In this document: piece after piece, positions 38,402 to 51,603 of the stretch | Layout of the letters: every line of letters begins with the position of its first letter | How positions within the stretch are numbered: the stretch's first letter is position 1 | DNA from: Lingula anatina | Taxonomy: Eukaryota > Brachiopoda > Lingulata > Lingulida > Lingulidae | Direction of reading: 5' to 3' | Assembly: GCF_001039355.2 (NCBI RefSeq) | Contig: NW_019774703.1 | Span: 210,088-270,246 of the forward strand | Length of the DNA: 60,159 bases | The notes under the pieces: model-generated | Told to the model about the DNA's origin: nothing | Seen by the model: only the letters and a program-made list of their open reading frames with translations | Databases searched by the model: none | Program-made: the position numbers and the translations under genes

Positions 38402-41400
38402 TTAAACATCATTCAAGTACTCCAGAAAACTGCCAACAGATGGCAGTGAATTCACAGGGTGCCCAGTTGCGCTGCCACTGGCATGGCTACCAGATCCTTC
38501 CTCTACAATCTTCATGTGGGTTGACATGTCTATATCACTTGGAGCAAGTCTGGATGGCTCTGTGGACTGTGTTTGATGTGCAGAATTGTTCGTATAGAAG
38601 GTGCCATGGTCTGGAAAAGCATTATTTGAATGTCTGTGATTTAGCAGTGATGGTTGGTCAGCATGTGACATTGGTGGCTGGGTGGGATTGTGTGATAGTC
38701 TGTAGGGTACTTGATACTGGTGATTGTAACCATCTTCTTCAGGAACATATCTGGGATCATGCCTCATTGATGACATATTCACCTGATGGGGGGACTCCTC
38801 TGACGTAGGCATATGATGAAGGAAATGAGAATTGTATACTGGCCAATGTCTGTTAGTTGTTGCATGTCCTCCTCTTCCTCCTCCTTCTTGCTGGGGATCA
38901 GTGTTATAATGCCTATACTCCCCAACTGTTACATAGGACACTGAAGAAGGCTCCATGGTTTTCCAGTGGTAATGTGGAGAGGGAGATGGTGGTGGAGAAA
39001 GAGGCAAATGTGGTGGCATCTGTGCAAGAGTGTGAGGATGATGGGGCCAAAATTCGACCCCAAATTGAGGATGAGGTGGATGATGTTGATGAGGAGGAGA
39101 AGCATGATACCCCTGGGCCACCTGAGGGGTGGCATCATGAGGTTCATGAGAGTGCCCACCAAAGATGGCTGGAAACCCAACTGCTGCTGATCCGGCATAA
39201 CCATTTAAATGTGGCGCAACTTGAAAATGTCTGGCATGGTACCCTTGGTTTTCAAATACCTGGAATTCTGCTAAATTCCCTTGAGGAGGGGGAGGGTACA
39301 GGTGCATGCCGTTATTCAATGGACCTTGAAGCTGACCTGAGACTGGACCCACTGGGCCATTCTGCTGATGTAGAAGCATCCCTTGATGATCTGAGGACTG
39401 ACTGACCATCCCTTGCATCTCCTTTTCCGTGGCTTTCCTTTTGATCTCCTCCATATGGTACTGCCTTTCCCTCTGGAAGTACTTGTGTGGCATGTGTGTG
39501 GATGGAAACACAGGAGAATGGCGCTCAGAGTTGGAGTGCCAGCTGGAAGGACATGTGCCATGTGGACTGTGTAGACTGTTGGCATCCTCCTCCCTCAAGC
39601 CTCCATATGGGTGATACCTGGTCACTGCTCTAATGGTGTTGTGGCTCTGGTTGAGCTCCTGGTAGACATCAGTCCTGTCCCCCCACTGCTGGAGACTGGT
39701 GCTGTACATCAGGTCCTGGATGGCATATCTGGTCCTCAACATCACTTCTTGCTGAATGTATGTACTGTCCTCCTCTCTGAAATGATTTGATATATCTTTT
39801 CTGAATTAAGAAAATGAAACTAGGAAAAGTTATTTTATTCCTTATGCCTTAACTATATACTCATCACAAAACTAAATGTTTAATCAGTTTAATATTGTCA
39901 GCTGGTTCTAGGAACAAGACATCACAGCATTCTACTTAAAAATTACCATGGGTTAATACTCTAGATAGGTTGAACACTAATTATATCATTTATTTGAACT
40001 ACATACTTAAACCAAATACTATTTGAGAAATAATGATTTCTTAGAGAAAAGAAAAAAATTGAGGGCAATTTTATACCATTTTGTTACCTGGTTTTTGTGT
40101 CCATTTTATATCTTACCTGACAGGACAATGTGAGAAAACAACAGAATACTTCTTTGCATTTTTAAAGACCACCTTTCCTCTAGTATGAAGCCAGATCCAA
40201 TTGCCACTCTTGCACATGAATCGAAAATACATGGTTTGGATTTCTTGACTCTCTGTGACTAAAAAATAAATTGAAAATTTACTGTCATTTTTTTTTCTTT
40301 TTTATGACACTCTTTTTTATAAACTGTTTGCTGAGAATTTTTTTGATGGCCACTTAAGGGGCTAGAATATTATTAGAAATCATCAAAACCAACATCCAGG
40401 TAGAAATGAAATTTTGAAAGTTCATAAAAATACCTAAGTAGATTGAAACAGTTAATGAGCAGACTATTTCTAGGTCTGATTGTAGCCAAAAATGGAGATG
40501 AATTGACATTTATGGTCAGTCTATCATCAACATAATGAGTAATATCATTTTGTCACCTTGAAATGCAATTTGATGTTGGCAGAAAGAAACAAAATTAACT
40601 TTTGATATAATCAATTTTCTCTTAAAAAGTTAAAATTAACTAATAAATTAACTAATTAAATTACGCAAGGTATATGCAAGGATGAGTATGTTTGATAAAT
40701 GACATGTCTTAAATTTTTTTCAAATACAAGATTTCTTTTATGTAAGATATCATAGATAAAATGTACTGATCATAATTCAACATGGCATTTTTGTCATGAA
40801 AATATGTTATAAATATATGTTGATATAAAGCATTGTATATATTGAGTAATTCAAAAAGTCATTTACTTACATGCTTTGTGGCATGCAATACAAGTGGCCA
40901 GATCCTCTGGATGTACAAATGAGTAAAATGACTTCCCATCTATCTCCTCTGTGCTAAAACCTATCACATCCACAGATCTAAAAACCAATGATAAATGATT
41001 ATCATTCTAAACATAGACATTTCACATATGACACAAAAATGCCACCTAGACCTTCCAATTAGAGAACAGGACCACAAACAAGGCAGTCAAGTTAAAATCC
41101 AATTGTTTTTGTAGAAATGAATCTCACATAATACTGTTTCAGAAAATCACACAATATTGTTTCAGAAAACACCTACAAAAAATTGACCTTATTGTACAAC
41201 AATAACATTTCTTATATCCAAAAATACATGAAAAATTCAAGAGATACTTGCTTGCTTACTTTTTATCAAGCTGTTTAAAAGTGAGATCCATTTCATGTTT
41301 ACTCCAGAACACATTCTGCTTGAGATCACTCTCTGGGTCATTGCTGGACAACATAAATGGACGACAGTATGCAAATACCACTTGACAAGAGGTACGAGTA

Positions 41401-44400
41401 GACTTCAGGGCATTGGGCAAGGAATGCATATGGCCGCTACAGTGCATTTTCTGGAGAAAGTGATGTGAGATTGTTTTTTAGTGGTAGTATTTTCTGACAG
41501 CAGATGATCAATCATTTATAAGAAACAATATGCAAAATATAAATTCAAACCAAATGAACATAATAACTTAAACTTACTGCATTTCTCTTTTCTATTTAAA
41601 CAAAGTGACACCAAAATCCTTGATGTTTTTTTTTTTTAAGATTCCTTAGAGCTACTCACCAAATATCCAGTAGCAGTTCCATTAAAGCATTTCATTCTGC
41701 ATAAAAAAGAAACTGCTTTGGGTGTTATATGTGGGGCATGGTCATACTGCACTCTATTTACATTTTCTATTCCTTCATGTTGCATTTGCTGGATGTAGTT
41801 GCTAGACTGAAAAATAATTATGCTTTCAACAGAAAACCGTGTTTCAAATAATACATATTCAGAATAACCTTATTCAATCTTATAATACTGATTATCATTT
41901 GTATACTTATGAATTTAGTTACTGACTTCTGACTTTAGAAAGTGCATACAAAAAAATGTCTAATATTAACTAGGATGCAAATATCATCATATATACGCCA
42001 GCTAAAATACATAAATTTCATTTCTATTTGATTGAATAACCTTTTCTTGTGGCTGGCATCTCGGGTCAATTATGGTTTGTTCGAGAACCATCTTGACTTC
42101 ATGGTGATCATCTGGATGCACAATTCCATAGAGACACCTATGCATCAGATCAACCTAAAGGAGGACAATTTAAAAGAAAACATTGCCAAACATACTGTAA
42201 ACTGCTCATACCAGCAAAGAAATTCATCAGCTGTGTTATGCACTCAAAGTTACCATAACTTTTTTAATGAACAGCTAAACCTGATGAAGGCATCTTGTTA
42301 CAAACTGAAATATTGAAGTAGTAACAACTCCCAAATTAAATGTTTTGAGAATGTATTATAGTATTCTCCTCTTATTAATTTTTTCCTGAATAATTACACA
42401 TAGGTATTAGCTCTTAATTTACCATGCAACAATTATTCAAAACAGCTTACTTATCATATGTTAGCATTTACTTGAGATTTAAAATACCTGGTTGAATCCT
42501 AAATTTTGTAGAATATTTTGGGATACATATAAAATGGTGCCATCTGAGGTTGCCACAAGTAGAAACCCATCCAGTAACTGAAATGAGGGAACATCAAAAA
42601 TTACTTCTAATACTGGTCTCAAATTAATGTACGTTTATCACAATGCATGTGAGGCGCCAGTAGTCACTGTCCAGCCACAGTGCTGGCAAAACTGTGAACA
42701 GCCTGATTACAGGTCACGATTGACATCCCTTTCAAATCTGTCTTTTAGCGCTGTGTAATTTATACCATTTAAAAGTTCAGGAAATTTGCAATTTACTGGG
42801 AAAAAAACAATGAATATTGAACGATGTGTAGGATTGAATGATGGGTGTAATATAGCAGTTAAAAAACTTCAATATCGTTGTTGCTTGTAGGAATATTTTA
42901 AAACTTTCAAAAGAATTGCAATCTGCATGTTTTGCATTACATGTACCTTACAGGAGATATAATTTAAATATATTTTTCTGATCAGTTTGAATTTTTTTTT
43001 TTTTTTTTTGATATACCAAAATGAATACGATTCAAAATCTGTACTATTATATTACACCAGAAAAAAAAACAGAATGACTTAAAATGTATCACCTACACTG
43101 TAGTACTGCCCTTATGTCACGTATTTTTCAAATGTCAACTGAAGAATGAATGCTACCCTGTATCAGAAAAAGGTAAACAACGGTGTAAATTCGCAAATCT
43201 GTCCCCATGCAAGATATGTCATGAAAAACTGTTGGTAGAGAGGAATGCTTGTTTTAAAAACTGTGTTGACAACTCGCTGTGGTCATTTAAGAGCATTCCT
43301 GTGGTAGCTCTTTCACCAAAACAGAGGATGAAGCACGTTTTGTTTCCACGTGTCCCACATGCTGATATAAAACTAGGTCATTGGTGGAACCTATCAAAAC
43401 ACAATGCGCTTGCTCGGACAGCGTTTCCGGCATTATGACCTATTTAGTTTCTTCCTTCATGTGTACGCCGGGTTAATAATTTTATTCAAAATAACTTTAC
43501 TTTGAATGTGATATAAGAATGGTTTATGCATTCATCATACACACTGTATCACCAGGAACCTGCAGAATCATTTATTCCTCCTCGTTTGGACAAGAAATAC
43601 AGATAATTGACACCCAAAGAGAAAACGATCCTGCAAAACACGGAAGTGATCTTCGGACCGAACGTAAACAAAACTTGCACAGGGTTGCTCAACTAGTTCA
43701 GTCTGAATTTGCCTTTCGAAGGGTTGTCACAGGGAAAACACTAGATGATGACTTACTTAAGCTGAATAATGAAGGAACATTGCCTGAATTTGAACTTGGA
43801 TACATCAGACTTCCTGTAGACGAGCCGTTTCAAAATGAAAAGATTGTTGTTTGGATGGCAGCTGTAAACTGTGGTTTCACAATGATTTGTGAGAAAAATG
43901 AAAATCGGTCTCTGGCAGAAAATGTCTTGAAGCTGTTGATAAGATACCTTCAGGAACACTTGAGGATACTTAATCAGCCGACTGAAGCAATGACTAAAGT
44001 AGACAAAATTGCAGTGGTTTTAGACATATTTTTACCAAGTGGACAATTGTTGTTTATGAACCGAAGACTTGTTAGACAATTTGAGAAAGACCTAGAATTA
44101 ATTTCAAAGGGCTAACAACTTGTTTGTGTTAATTGTGCAATTTCTGTCAGAAATTACATTCATCTTATCTTTTAAATGAATGTTCATTCCAAAGCCGCTG
44201 TTTGATTTTCATTATGCTAAGATATTATAACCTATTTGATAAGCATATTCTTTTTAAGTGGTGCATGACTTTCCCAACTGTTGTGTCACCACTTACAAGG
44301 TGAACAACTGTCAGTTGTAGAAGTGTGTTGATAAAGTTGAGTGCTATATTACATATTATTGCAAAAAGGCAGACTTTTTCAGTTGATCTGTGACACCATA

Positions 44401-47400
44401 AACCAGCCTTATCTGTATCTGCCATAAGCTGCTAAGATGACTACATTTATCAATATTTATAAATCACTTCAAGATAGAATTAATATCACAACTAGACATA
44501 TTCTGTATACTTTGGACTCCATTAAGATAACTGTCTTTGCTTTCTGATGCCAGGGTTGATATTGATTGGTATTAATCAGCATGTGAAATGTGGATCTTAT
44601 CTAAAGAGGAGGCTTATTGAAATACCAAAATAGCTAAATATCATTCCTTTATGCATCAGTTGTAGGTAAGATTATCAAATAAAATGGCTCAACTTTATAA
44701 GATATATTTACCTTTTTCTAAATGTTCCCTATAGTGCCAGATGTTAACAAATATAGTGATTCCACAAAAATAAATTCCTGTTGCTAGGGCACAGGAAATT
44801 GATCAAGAAAAAAAGGAAACGAGTAGATCAAATTTATCAATACGTCAGGTAGTCTGCTTTGCAAGTATATGATTGTTTACTGAAGTCATGTAATTTGGAA
44901 TAATCCAGATTGATTGAAACTTGTATTAAAAAAATAGAATTTAACCTTCCCATTTATTGACAATCTGTCTTTACCGACTTTGAATAATCACTTCAGAATT
45001 GATCCCTGTTTATGGCATTTAAAAAATTTACAAAAACTTTATCCAGTAGCTTAAAAGTATCATATTTTACAACAAAAACTGAAGGCAGTAATCTGCCCAC
45101 TTCTTGCTGTAGACATACTAAGTTTTCTCCCGCGGATCGGCCAAAGCTATGTCATTACCAGGCTACCCAACTTCATGGCTACAATGTTTGGTCTATTGTT
45201 TGCTAAAATCTTTACTTCTTATCAACTCCCGGCTTAATGGAGTGTCATAACAATGATTATTAATGGAAGAAAAGTATGATTGTGTAGATCGGATGTTTAA
45301 ATGGACAATATTATCTAATCTGTAGGATTGGAGGTTTACACCTTCAACAATTTCCATCGCTTACTAGGATATCTGGAACATCAATTTGCTTTTGGGGGAC
45401 CATGGAGAGAGAAAGGGTTCTCTGCTACTTCAAGTGCTTTTAAAAACCTCTGGAATCTTATCAGAGATCGGTTGTAGATAAATGTCACTTTTTTGTCTGG
45501 TTTAGTTGATATAAATGACTCGTCAGAGCTCTTCTCACGTTTGCTGAATTATCAGTATCTAGAATGCTCGTCCTCTTCAACCACTCTTAAAGCAGAAAAA
45601 TTCAAAAGGATTTCTCATTTTATTGTTTTCCAGTCGAATGGGTCTTCTTTTATTTGTACTGGTTAATCTTTCCTCCAGCCACCTCGCCCTTGGACCAATC
45701 CTCTAATCCTTCGTCATATCACACCCTATTATCAGTCACAAGTTTGTTGGCAAGTTATTAAATTTCGATTAGACGAAGAGGTCAAGAATTCATATCGCCA
45801 AACCTACCTGGTTGAGGAACTGCGCGTCAAAGATATCACGCATAATGGTGTCTTCTTCTGGTGGCTTTGATTCCAAATTATCAGTTGGATTTGGGTCACG
45901 GTCTACAAATCTTGCAGCTGAAAAACGCACAGGACTTGGCTTAACATTACATGCTTTTCTTTCTTTCTGTTACAAAATATGTTTAGTGTTATAACCATTT
46001 TTAATACAACTTTCATACTTACAGATTTATTTAAATCTAAATAAAAGTAATCGTTTGATCAATGTTTGCAAAATCAATTTTGAAACTAGAAGTTAACAAA
46101 TAACCCGTTTTGTACAACATATTCTATATCAGAATCTCCAAGAAATATGAACATGTGTTTGATTTAAGAATAGCTCCCTTCTTATGATTTTCAAGTTAGA
46201 CGACCATAATTCAGGAAAAGCACTTTGAAGAGTGGACAAATTTGCAGGTAGTGCGTTGTCGCAGAAAAAATACCCTTCATACCTTTGAAGAATGCTTTCA
46301 TTCGGAAACATGAGATGACCAGACGGAAGACAGTTTGGCTGTCCAGCTTTCTGTGCAGGGAAGTCTTGTCCAGCGGCAGCTGTGACTCCAGTGCTTTGAT
46401 TTCCGTCCGTAGTTTATCACGATATCGCTTACTTTTAAAGCTACAAACAAATTACGACAAATAATTGATGTGGTTAATTAATCGAAATACTTACAGATTT
46501 TTGTTACAAAACTACGTGTATTACGTGCACATTTTAGAAAAATATATATTTACATAGGTATAAACTCTACTTCTTTCATTTTATTTTACATAAAAGTAAA
46601 TGATCTGATGTTCGCATGATTTGTCGCATGTAATTTTTTATCGAGAGATAACGGAAAGAAAATGTTTATAAAATACCAAAGTTGACAATGAAATACCAAA
46701 ATTAACTGCTCTGTTTGGGATGTTGTTGAATGAAATCCGTATATCCATGGTAATGTGAACGGAAACTGCCAATCAAACTGGTATCAATGCATTCAAAACA
46801 CTGTCATCTTTAGTATTTTCAGTATACATAACAAATAGTGATATGAAATAAAGTGTCTATTTTCATTGCCATTTTGTAACGTGTAAAGTTTGAAAAACAT
46901 TTAGTATTTGTGTAATTCTTTTAACAAACCAAAACGATACGTGCGGATGATTTATTTTTAATTAAGCAGTTTATGTCATTCACATTAAATACCCTGCACG
47001 CTTCAACCTCATCGTGTAGTATGTGTTGTCTTCACGGATGTGTTAGTCAATTCAATTTACACGCACGGCACTTTTTTCCACCTGAAGTTTATGGCGACTA
47101 AATCTAACAATACGATTATGAGCTTGAAATGATTCGTTCGTGTATTAAAACAATTGAACAATTCACACCCTAAGTGCGGGCTCGTGCGATTTGTACCAAG
47201 CTTAAGTTGGACAATCGCTCTTTATAAGCTATACACGAACACGCTACACAGATAATACCACGAGGAACTTTACACTTCGTGCAGATTAAGTTGTTTTGAT
47301 CTTCTTGGAGTTATATGGTCATCTGAAACATACAATTGTAGCCAGTTCGAGAGAGTCAAACGATTGAAGAAGTTGGGAATTTGTGGACGAAATCTTCGTC

Positions 47401-50114
47401 ATGGATTTCCGTGCACCTTTCTGATCGGACACCAGAAGAAAATAAGTGGATTTAAACATAACCAGCATTGTTTGGACACAATAAAGTTTACATACTTTAT
47501 TGGTGAAGGTGCAGCCGTTCATATGACAGGAAAGGAATATCCTTATAAGGTAACAAAAAACTATTATTACAAATAATATAGAGTTTTGTCTTACCTATTG
47601 CATTTAAAGCAATTGTAGAATCATCAATTTCACTTTACATGCATACTTAATTTGAACGTTCTGTCCATAATATGTTTTAAGGCAAATGGTTACCTTTTAG
47701 TCGGACTTAACTGGTTTTTTGTTTTCCTGGTAATATCAGACAGCGAAGAAATGAAAAATTTGAGATAGAGAAATATGAAAGCATGATTAATTAAAAACCC
47801 AAACGTAGACAACGAGAAAAGTTTTGCAAAAAGAAACGATGATAATAATGATGAATTCACAAGCGTCATGAGAAGCGGTGGCGCCCGAAACCATGCGTTT
47901 GCACAGTCCTGTCATGCTAAATATTTTTTTTTTTATAAAAAAGTTAAAACTTATGTAAAACTAAATATTTCTTTCACTATTTAGACATGATGCATATCAT
48001 AACATATTAGTCGACGCATTTTATTTTTAACAGATCTTTTAGAAACAAGACAATTAAACCTTAGTTGTAAGAAAATTGCTTTTTACAGTTCATACTAAAA
48101 ATAACATGCTCTGTTTAATATCTCACTGTAAACCTCCTGCCGTTTATAGCATCACCTCGAGCCTCTCACTGGGTTAATGAATTAAAATAGCGTGAAATTT
48201 TAAAAAAGCATCGCAAAATGCCAATATACCATAATATCAAAAGAGAAAAAATCAACACGTCTCAAACAACATCTATATGAAACTGAATCAAGTTAAAAAA
48301 AATTGAAGATAATATAGTTTTCTCTATATATATATTCATTTGTAAAATACCAGTAGGCAGACGAATACATTGCCGTCAGCAGTCTAATTATTCTTGTTGC
48401 AGTGGTTTCACATAACCGTGTTATAGTCGCGTGTGATTTATAGTCAGTTTATAGCTATAGTGATTTATATTCAGATACATAAATTACTATGCAAACTATG
48501 TTCAAGCACAGCAATAATAGTAACACTGACAACAATGTTTAAATGTGTGGGGGTATAGCTCAGTGGTAGAGCATTCGACTGCAGATCGAGAGGTCCCCGG
48601 TTCAAATCCGGGTGCCCCCTATGATTATTTTTCGATCGAAATCAAAGATCAGTTTATTAGATGAACCAAACATGTGAGGTGTACTCCACATTAGCCGAAA
48701 ATTTGAAAGACAAGTAGCAGTAGCCAATCAACTTAATCTGCAAGTATTTCGATTAAATTAACCACATCATGCTTCAACTTAATCCGTATTTCCCATTTTT
48801 AGAAGTCACCAAAATCATCAAAGCCTTTAAAGATATCAAAAACGTATATAAGAACTTTTGGCAACTGTCGTCTGAGAATATGTTGTGTTGTGATCAAATA
48901 ATAACTTTGAACAAGTAAAGGACAACATAAAATGACAGAATTCTAGATTTTCTTTTAAAGTTATAGAAGGCAAATTACTTTGGAAAAAGAAAAAAAGAAA
49001 AAGGGTGTCTATTTCTTAATGCCGACATTGTTAGTTTTTGATCAACTACATATATTTTGTCTTTATATTGATATTTCAGTTGATTTGTTGTTTGAAAAAA
49101 AAAAGAAAAAGAAACAAAAAAGAAACGTGTGGTGAACAAGACAGCAAGGGACGTATATGTACGTAATGAAATGTGATTTTGGACTTTTTTGACTGAAATA
49201 CTCCAAATAATTGCAGTAAACATGTTTATTTTTAATGACCTCCAAAGTGTTACGAGTGCGTTTACATTCCTATAATATGTTTCTTTTCAATCTAAAACTT
49301 TTTCAATCTAGATTTAAAATCTTTTAGGTTAATTTTTGAATCGATTTCTATGTCCATGGGATGGAACTGATAGAGTATTGTACTTTATTGTCAAAACATT
49401 TTTTTATTCCCCCTTTCTTTTATAAAAGTAATTATCATGATCATTTATACCTATTTTCAAGATAGTTTCTGTATTTTCTAAAGATTTGTTGAATATCGTC
49501 TGTGAATAGAGTAAAATATTTTGTGTTGCTGTCTATTCTTAGTCTATATCGTTTACACTCAACGTATTTTAACATATTATTCTTGCTGTTTTGTTATAAT
49601 AACAGGTGAGGCTCAAAATACGCGTTTGATTAATGGTTCACTTAAATATTTTGATGAACTATGCCCAAACTGCGGTCAAACTAAAAAATAAACCCAAACA
49701 TGTCTCTATTCTTTTTGGTTAAAAAGTTTTGAATCAATACGCTCAGATACAGAAAAAGTAACCTCATATAGTAACAGAAAACGTATCATTTGCTTGTTCT
49801 TAAAAAGCAGACCCAAATCCATTCGAATTTCTTGGCTGCTGTTATTCAGATATGAAATAATGGAAATGATAATTTGCTCATACAATAGGCTATACTGAAT
49901 TTTCTGAAGTAAGTTATGGACTATGTAAAACAAAATAAAAAAAAACAGAGAGATAAAATGTAACAAAATAGTAAAATATCATTACCTACCACACATACCT
50001 CGGGTCAATCTTAGGGATAGAGTTGCTGTCATCTTCGGCTGCAGTGTCGTCCTCTTGCTTAGGTACGGGGCTCTTTTTGCTAGGGCTACCGTTCGATGCG
50101 AGATGGTTGGCCAT
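38402..50114 (-). CDS. Divergent aryl hydrocarbon receptor-like bHLH-PAS transcription factor
   Basis: Coding exons 5'->3': 50114-49999, 46440-46283, 45962-45808, 42577-42488, 42154-42041, 41806-41660, 41450-41260, 40977-40871, 40258-40117, 39776-38402 (stop TAA). The total is 2595 bases, or 864 residues, with phases consistent throughout. The bHLH is at about 40-90: SKRYRDKLRTEIKALESQLP aligns with the AHR SKRHRDRLNTEL region, but has Tyr for His in the basic part and a divergent helix 2. PAS-A is at about 144-260 (LLDGFLLVATSDGTILYVSQ). PAS-B is at about 280-400, where SKHEMDL matches the AHR ligand-pocket TKHKLDF, keeping the His; it ends with GNWIWLHTRGKVVFKN. The 458-residue last exon is rich in His, Pro, Gln and Ser, like a transactivation domain. 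AHR proteins pair with ARNT and bind XRE sites. This looks like an AHR paralogue rather than the canonical gene. The exon 3 acceptor (AACAGAAAG) was chosen by phase. Confidence 0.85.
43347..43352. promoter_or_regulatory. E-box CACGTG upstream of AP5S1
   Basis: Palindromic CACGTG 167 bp before the AP5S1 ATG, in ttccacgtgtccc. It is compatible with a bHLH-type site such as TFEB/USF/MYC, but a single 6-mer is weak evidence. Confidence 0.25.
43519..44115 (+). CDS. AP5S1: AP-5 complex subunit sigma-1, intronless, nested antisense
   Basis: Single uninterrupted frame of 198 residues; human AP5S1 is about 200. The N-terminus MVYAFIIHTVSPGTCRIIYS resembles the vertebrate MVHAFLIHT start. Also matching are DEPFQNEKIVVWMAAVNCGF, the helix LLIRYLQEHLRIL, and the C-terminal FLPSGQLLFMNRRLVRQFEK (compare FLPHGQLLFLN). 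It is the small (sigma, longin-like) subunit of the AP-5 adaptor, which works with SPG11/SPG15 on late endosomes and lysosomes. The gene lies on the opposite strand inside intron 3 of the AHR-like gene (42578-45807). AATAAA at 44678-44683 could end it. The absence of introns, in a region where neighbours are heavily split, suggests a retrocopy or intron loss. Confidence 0.9.
   Translation: MVYAFIIHTVSPGTCRIIYSSSFGQEIQIIDTQRENDPAKHGSDLRTERKQNLHRVAQLVQSEFAFRRVVTGKTLDDDLLKLNNEGTLPEFELGYIRLPVDEPFQNEKIVVWMAAVNCGFTMICEKNENRSLAENVLKLLIRYLQEHLRILNQPTEAMTKVDKIAVVLDIFLPSGQLLFMNRRLVRQFEKDLELISKG
44116..45807 (-). other. AHR-like intron 3 remainder and AP5S1 3' flank
   Basis: AT-rich DNA with no recognisable exon. 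It includes the likely AP5S1 3' UTR to about 44700. The rest shows nothing I can assign. Confidence 0.45.
46441..49998 (-). other. AHR-like intron 1 (3.6 kb)
   Basis: Contains the tRNA-Cys gene at 48549-48620. Otherwise AT-rich, with a T/A-rich stretch near 48990-49130. No coding exon was recognised. Confidence 0.5.
48549..48620 (+). tRNA. tRNA-Cys (anticodon GCA)
   Basis: 72-nt cloverleaf. Acceptor GGGGGTA pairs with TGCCCCC (one G-U pair), followed by discriminator T. D-arm GCTC..GAGC, anticodon stem TCGAC/ATCGA-type pairing around loop CTGCAGA with anticodon GCA, and T-arm CCCGG-TTCAAAT-CCGGG. Internal Pol III promoters are present (TAGCTCAGTGG and GGTTCAAATCC), and a T5 terminator follows at 48628-48632. 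CCA is not encoded, as expected for a nuclear gene. It lies in intron 1 of the AHR-like gene, opposite in strand. Confidence 0.97.
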
Positions 50115-51126
50115 TATTTTCGTTTCTTTTTCGCGCAGTAAATAAATTTAGTAGGTCTTCGTGTCGTCTACGTGAAATCCAAGCCGCATTTTTCAAAACC
50201 ATTAAAATAACACAATGCGTTGAATATGATCGTAAAATAGAATCTTTGAAATGATTTCTAATTTGTATCAAACATTCATAAACTAATATGCGTATATGCT
50301 CATGTGTCCTAAACAGGAACCCACAGGTGTTGACGGCTAAACATTCAATTTGGCGTAGACCGTGTGTACCTTTGGAGTAAACTGGCGGATCACAACCAGA
50401 TTAAAGTTGGCCACTTTGTTTAGAATTGACGTCTGCGCGATAATTTGAGATGTTTGACGAATACTGTGTCTAACTGTAGCCGTCCACAAAAATAACTCTC
50501 TTTTCTTGTTTGATTTCTCTCAGATTTTAATATGGCTTCTTGGACATTTAAAAGAAACTTCAAAACATTTGCTGTCGGATTCGAACCACAGCAGTTCCTC
50601 CTCGTTTCCGCCTTCCTTTGCGTCCAGTTGGAATATATCAGTAAACGTCTTTATTGGGTATCTTCAGCTGTCATTGTCCTCCATTCAAATATTGAACCAC
50701 ACCGTACTGCCCGACTATGAAAGAATACCGTATGTTTCATAATATGCGCGGTTTTTAAAAAGCGGAAACTTTTGTTGCACCATGTAAGCGTCCTTTTAAA
50801 ATTAGCCTGAAAAACTAACCCACTGTTTTAGCCGTAGAAATTGTCTCTTTTCTAATATGTGGTGCGTTACTATATATTTTTTCGTTTGTTTTTATGTTGC
50901 AGTACCTTATTTGGTGACCTAAATTTGGAGAACATCGGGCCGGATCATCCGTCATAATCACTGGCCAAACAGTCAATATTCTCCGCCTCTTAAATCTCGG
51001 GAACAAAATAGAAGGCGCAAACATCGCGAATACACACTAGACTGTTCACAGGCAGAGATAAGAACATCTGTCAAAGAAGTTATGCTGACAATGTGGAGAT
51101 GACAAAGACATCTTGACTGAAGTGGA

Positions 51127-51127
<1 letters not shown>

Positions 51128-51165
<38 letters not shown>
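51128..51165. repeat. (GA)n microsatellite
   Basis: Nearly perfect GA repeat of about 38 bp with one A interruption. Confidence 0.9.
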
Positions 51166-51603
51166 ATTTGGAGGTTAACTTCATTTCAGTTTTGAATGTA
51201 TGTTGTCTTTTTAATATGAAACGTTTTTTTGGTCAGAAATAAATTTGGTGTATTGTCTTTTGCGTTATCTTTATGTTAAACCTTTTATTTGACTGCTTTC
51301 CGGCAATCTGTATTATGTCAGTTTGGGTCTATTTTAATATTTAATTGGATGAAAGTTGGATACCAGAGACATTTTAATGTATAAAAATAAGATTTTTAAA
51401 CATATATATATATATATACACTGGACAAAATATGTAAAGAAAAACCATGCCCTTTTTGCACAGACCAAGACAGGATGGAGGTTCGATCAAAATGATTACA
51501 TGAAAAATTTATATTTTGAGAGCAAATGAAACAGTAGCCATTTAATTGACCATCATGCTACTGTTGGTCTCCGGCCTTTTGGTGACTCAAAATATGTCAT
51601 ATT

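Noticed and set aside
38857-39405. 182-codon plus-strand open frame
   Set aside because: It is the antisense shadow of the last AHR-like exon, which has the consistent splice phase and bHLH-PAS context.
47221-47549. Possible TATA-driven first exon (ctttataagc, then open frame to a gtaaca donor)
   Set aside because: There is no recognisable protein and no partner exon downstream. The donor is weak.
50506-50742. Two overlapping plus-strand open frames near the AHR-like promoter, preceded by an acceptor-like ctctcag
   Set aside because: No family resemblance and no partner exons. They may be non-coding RNA or chance.
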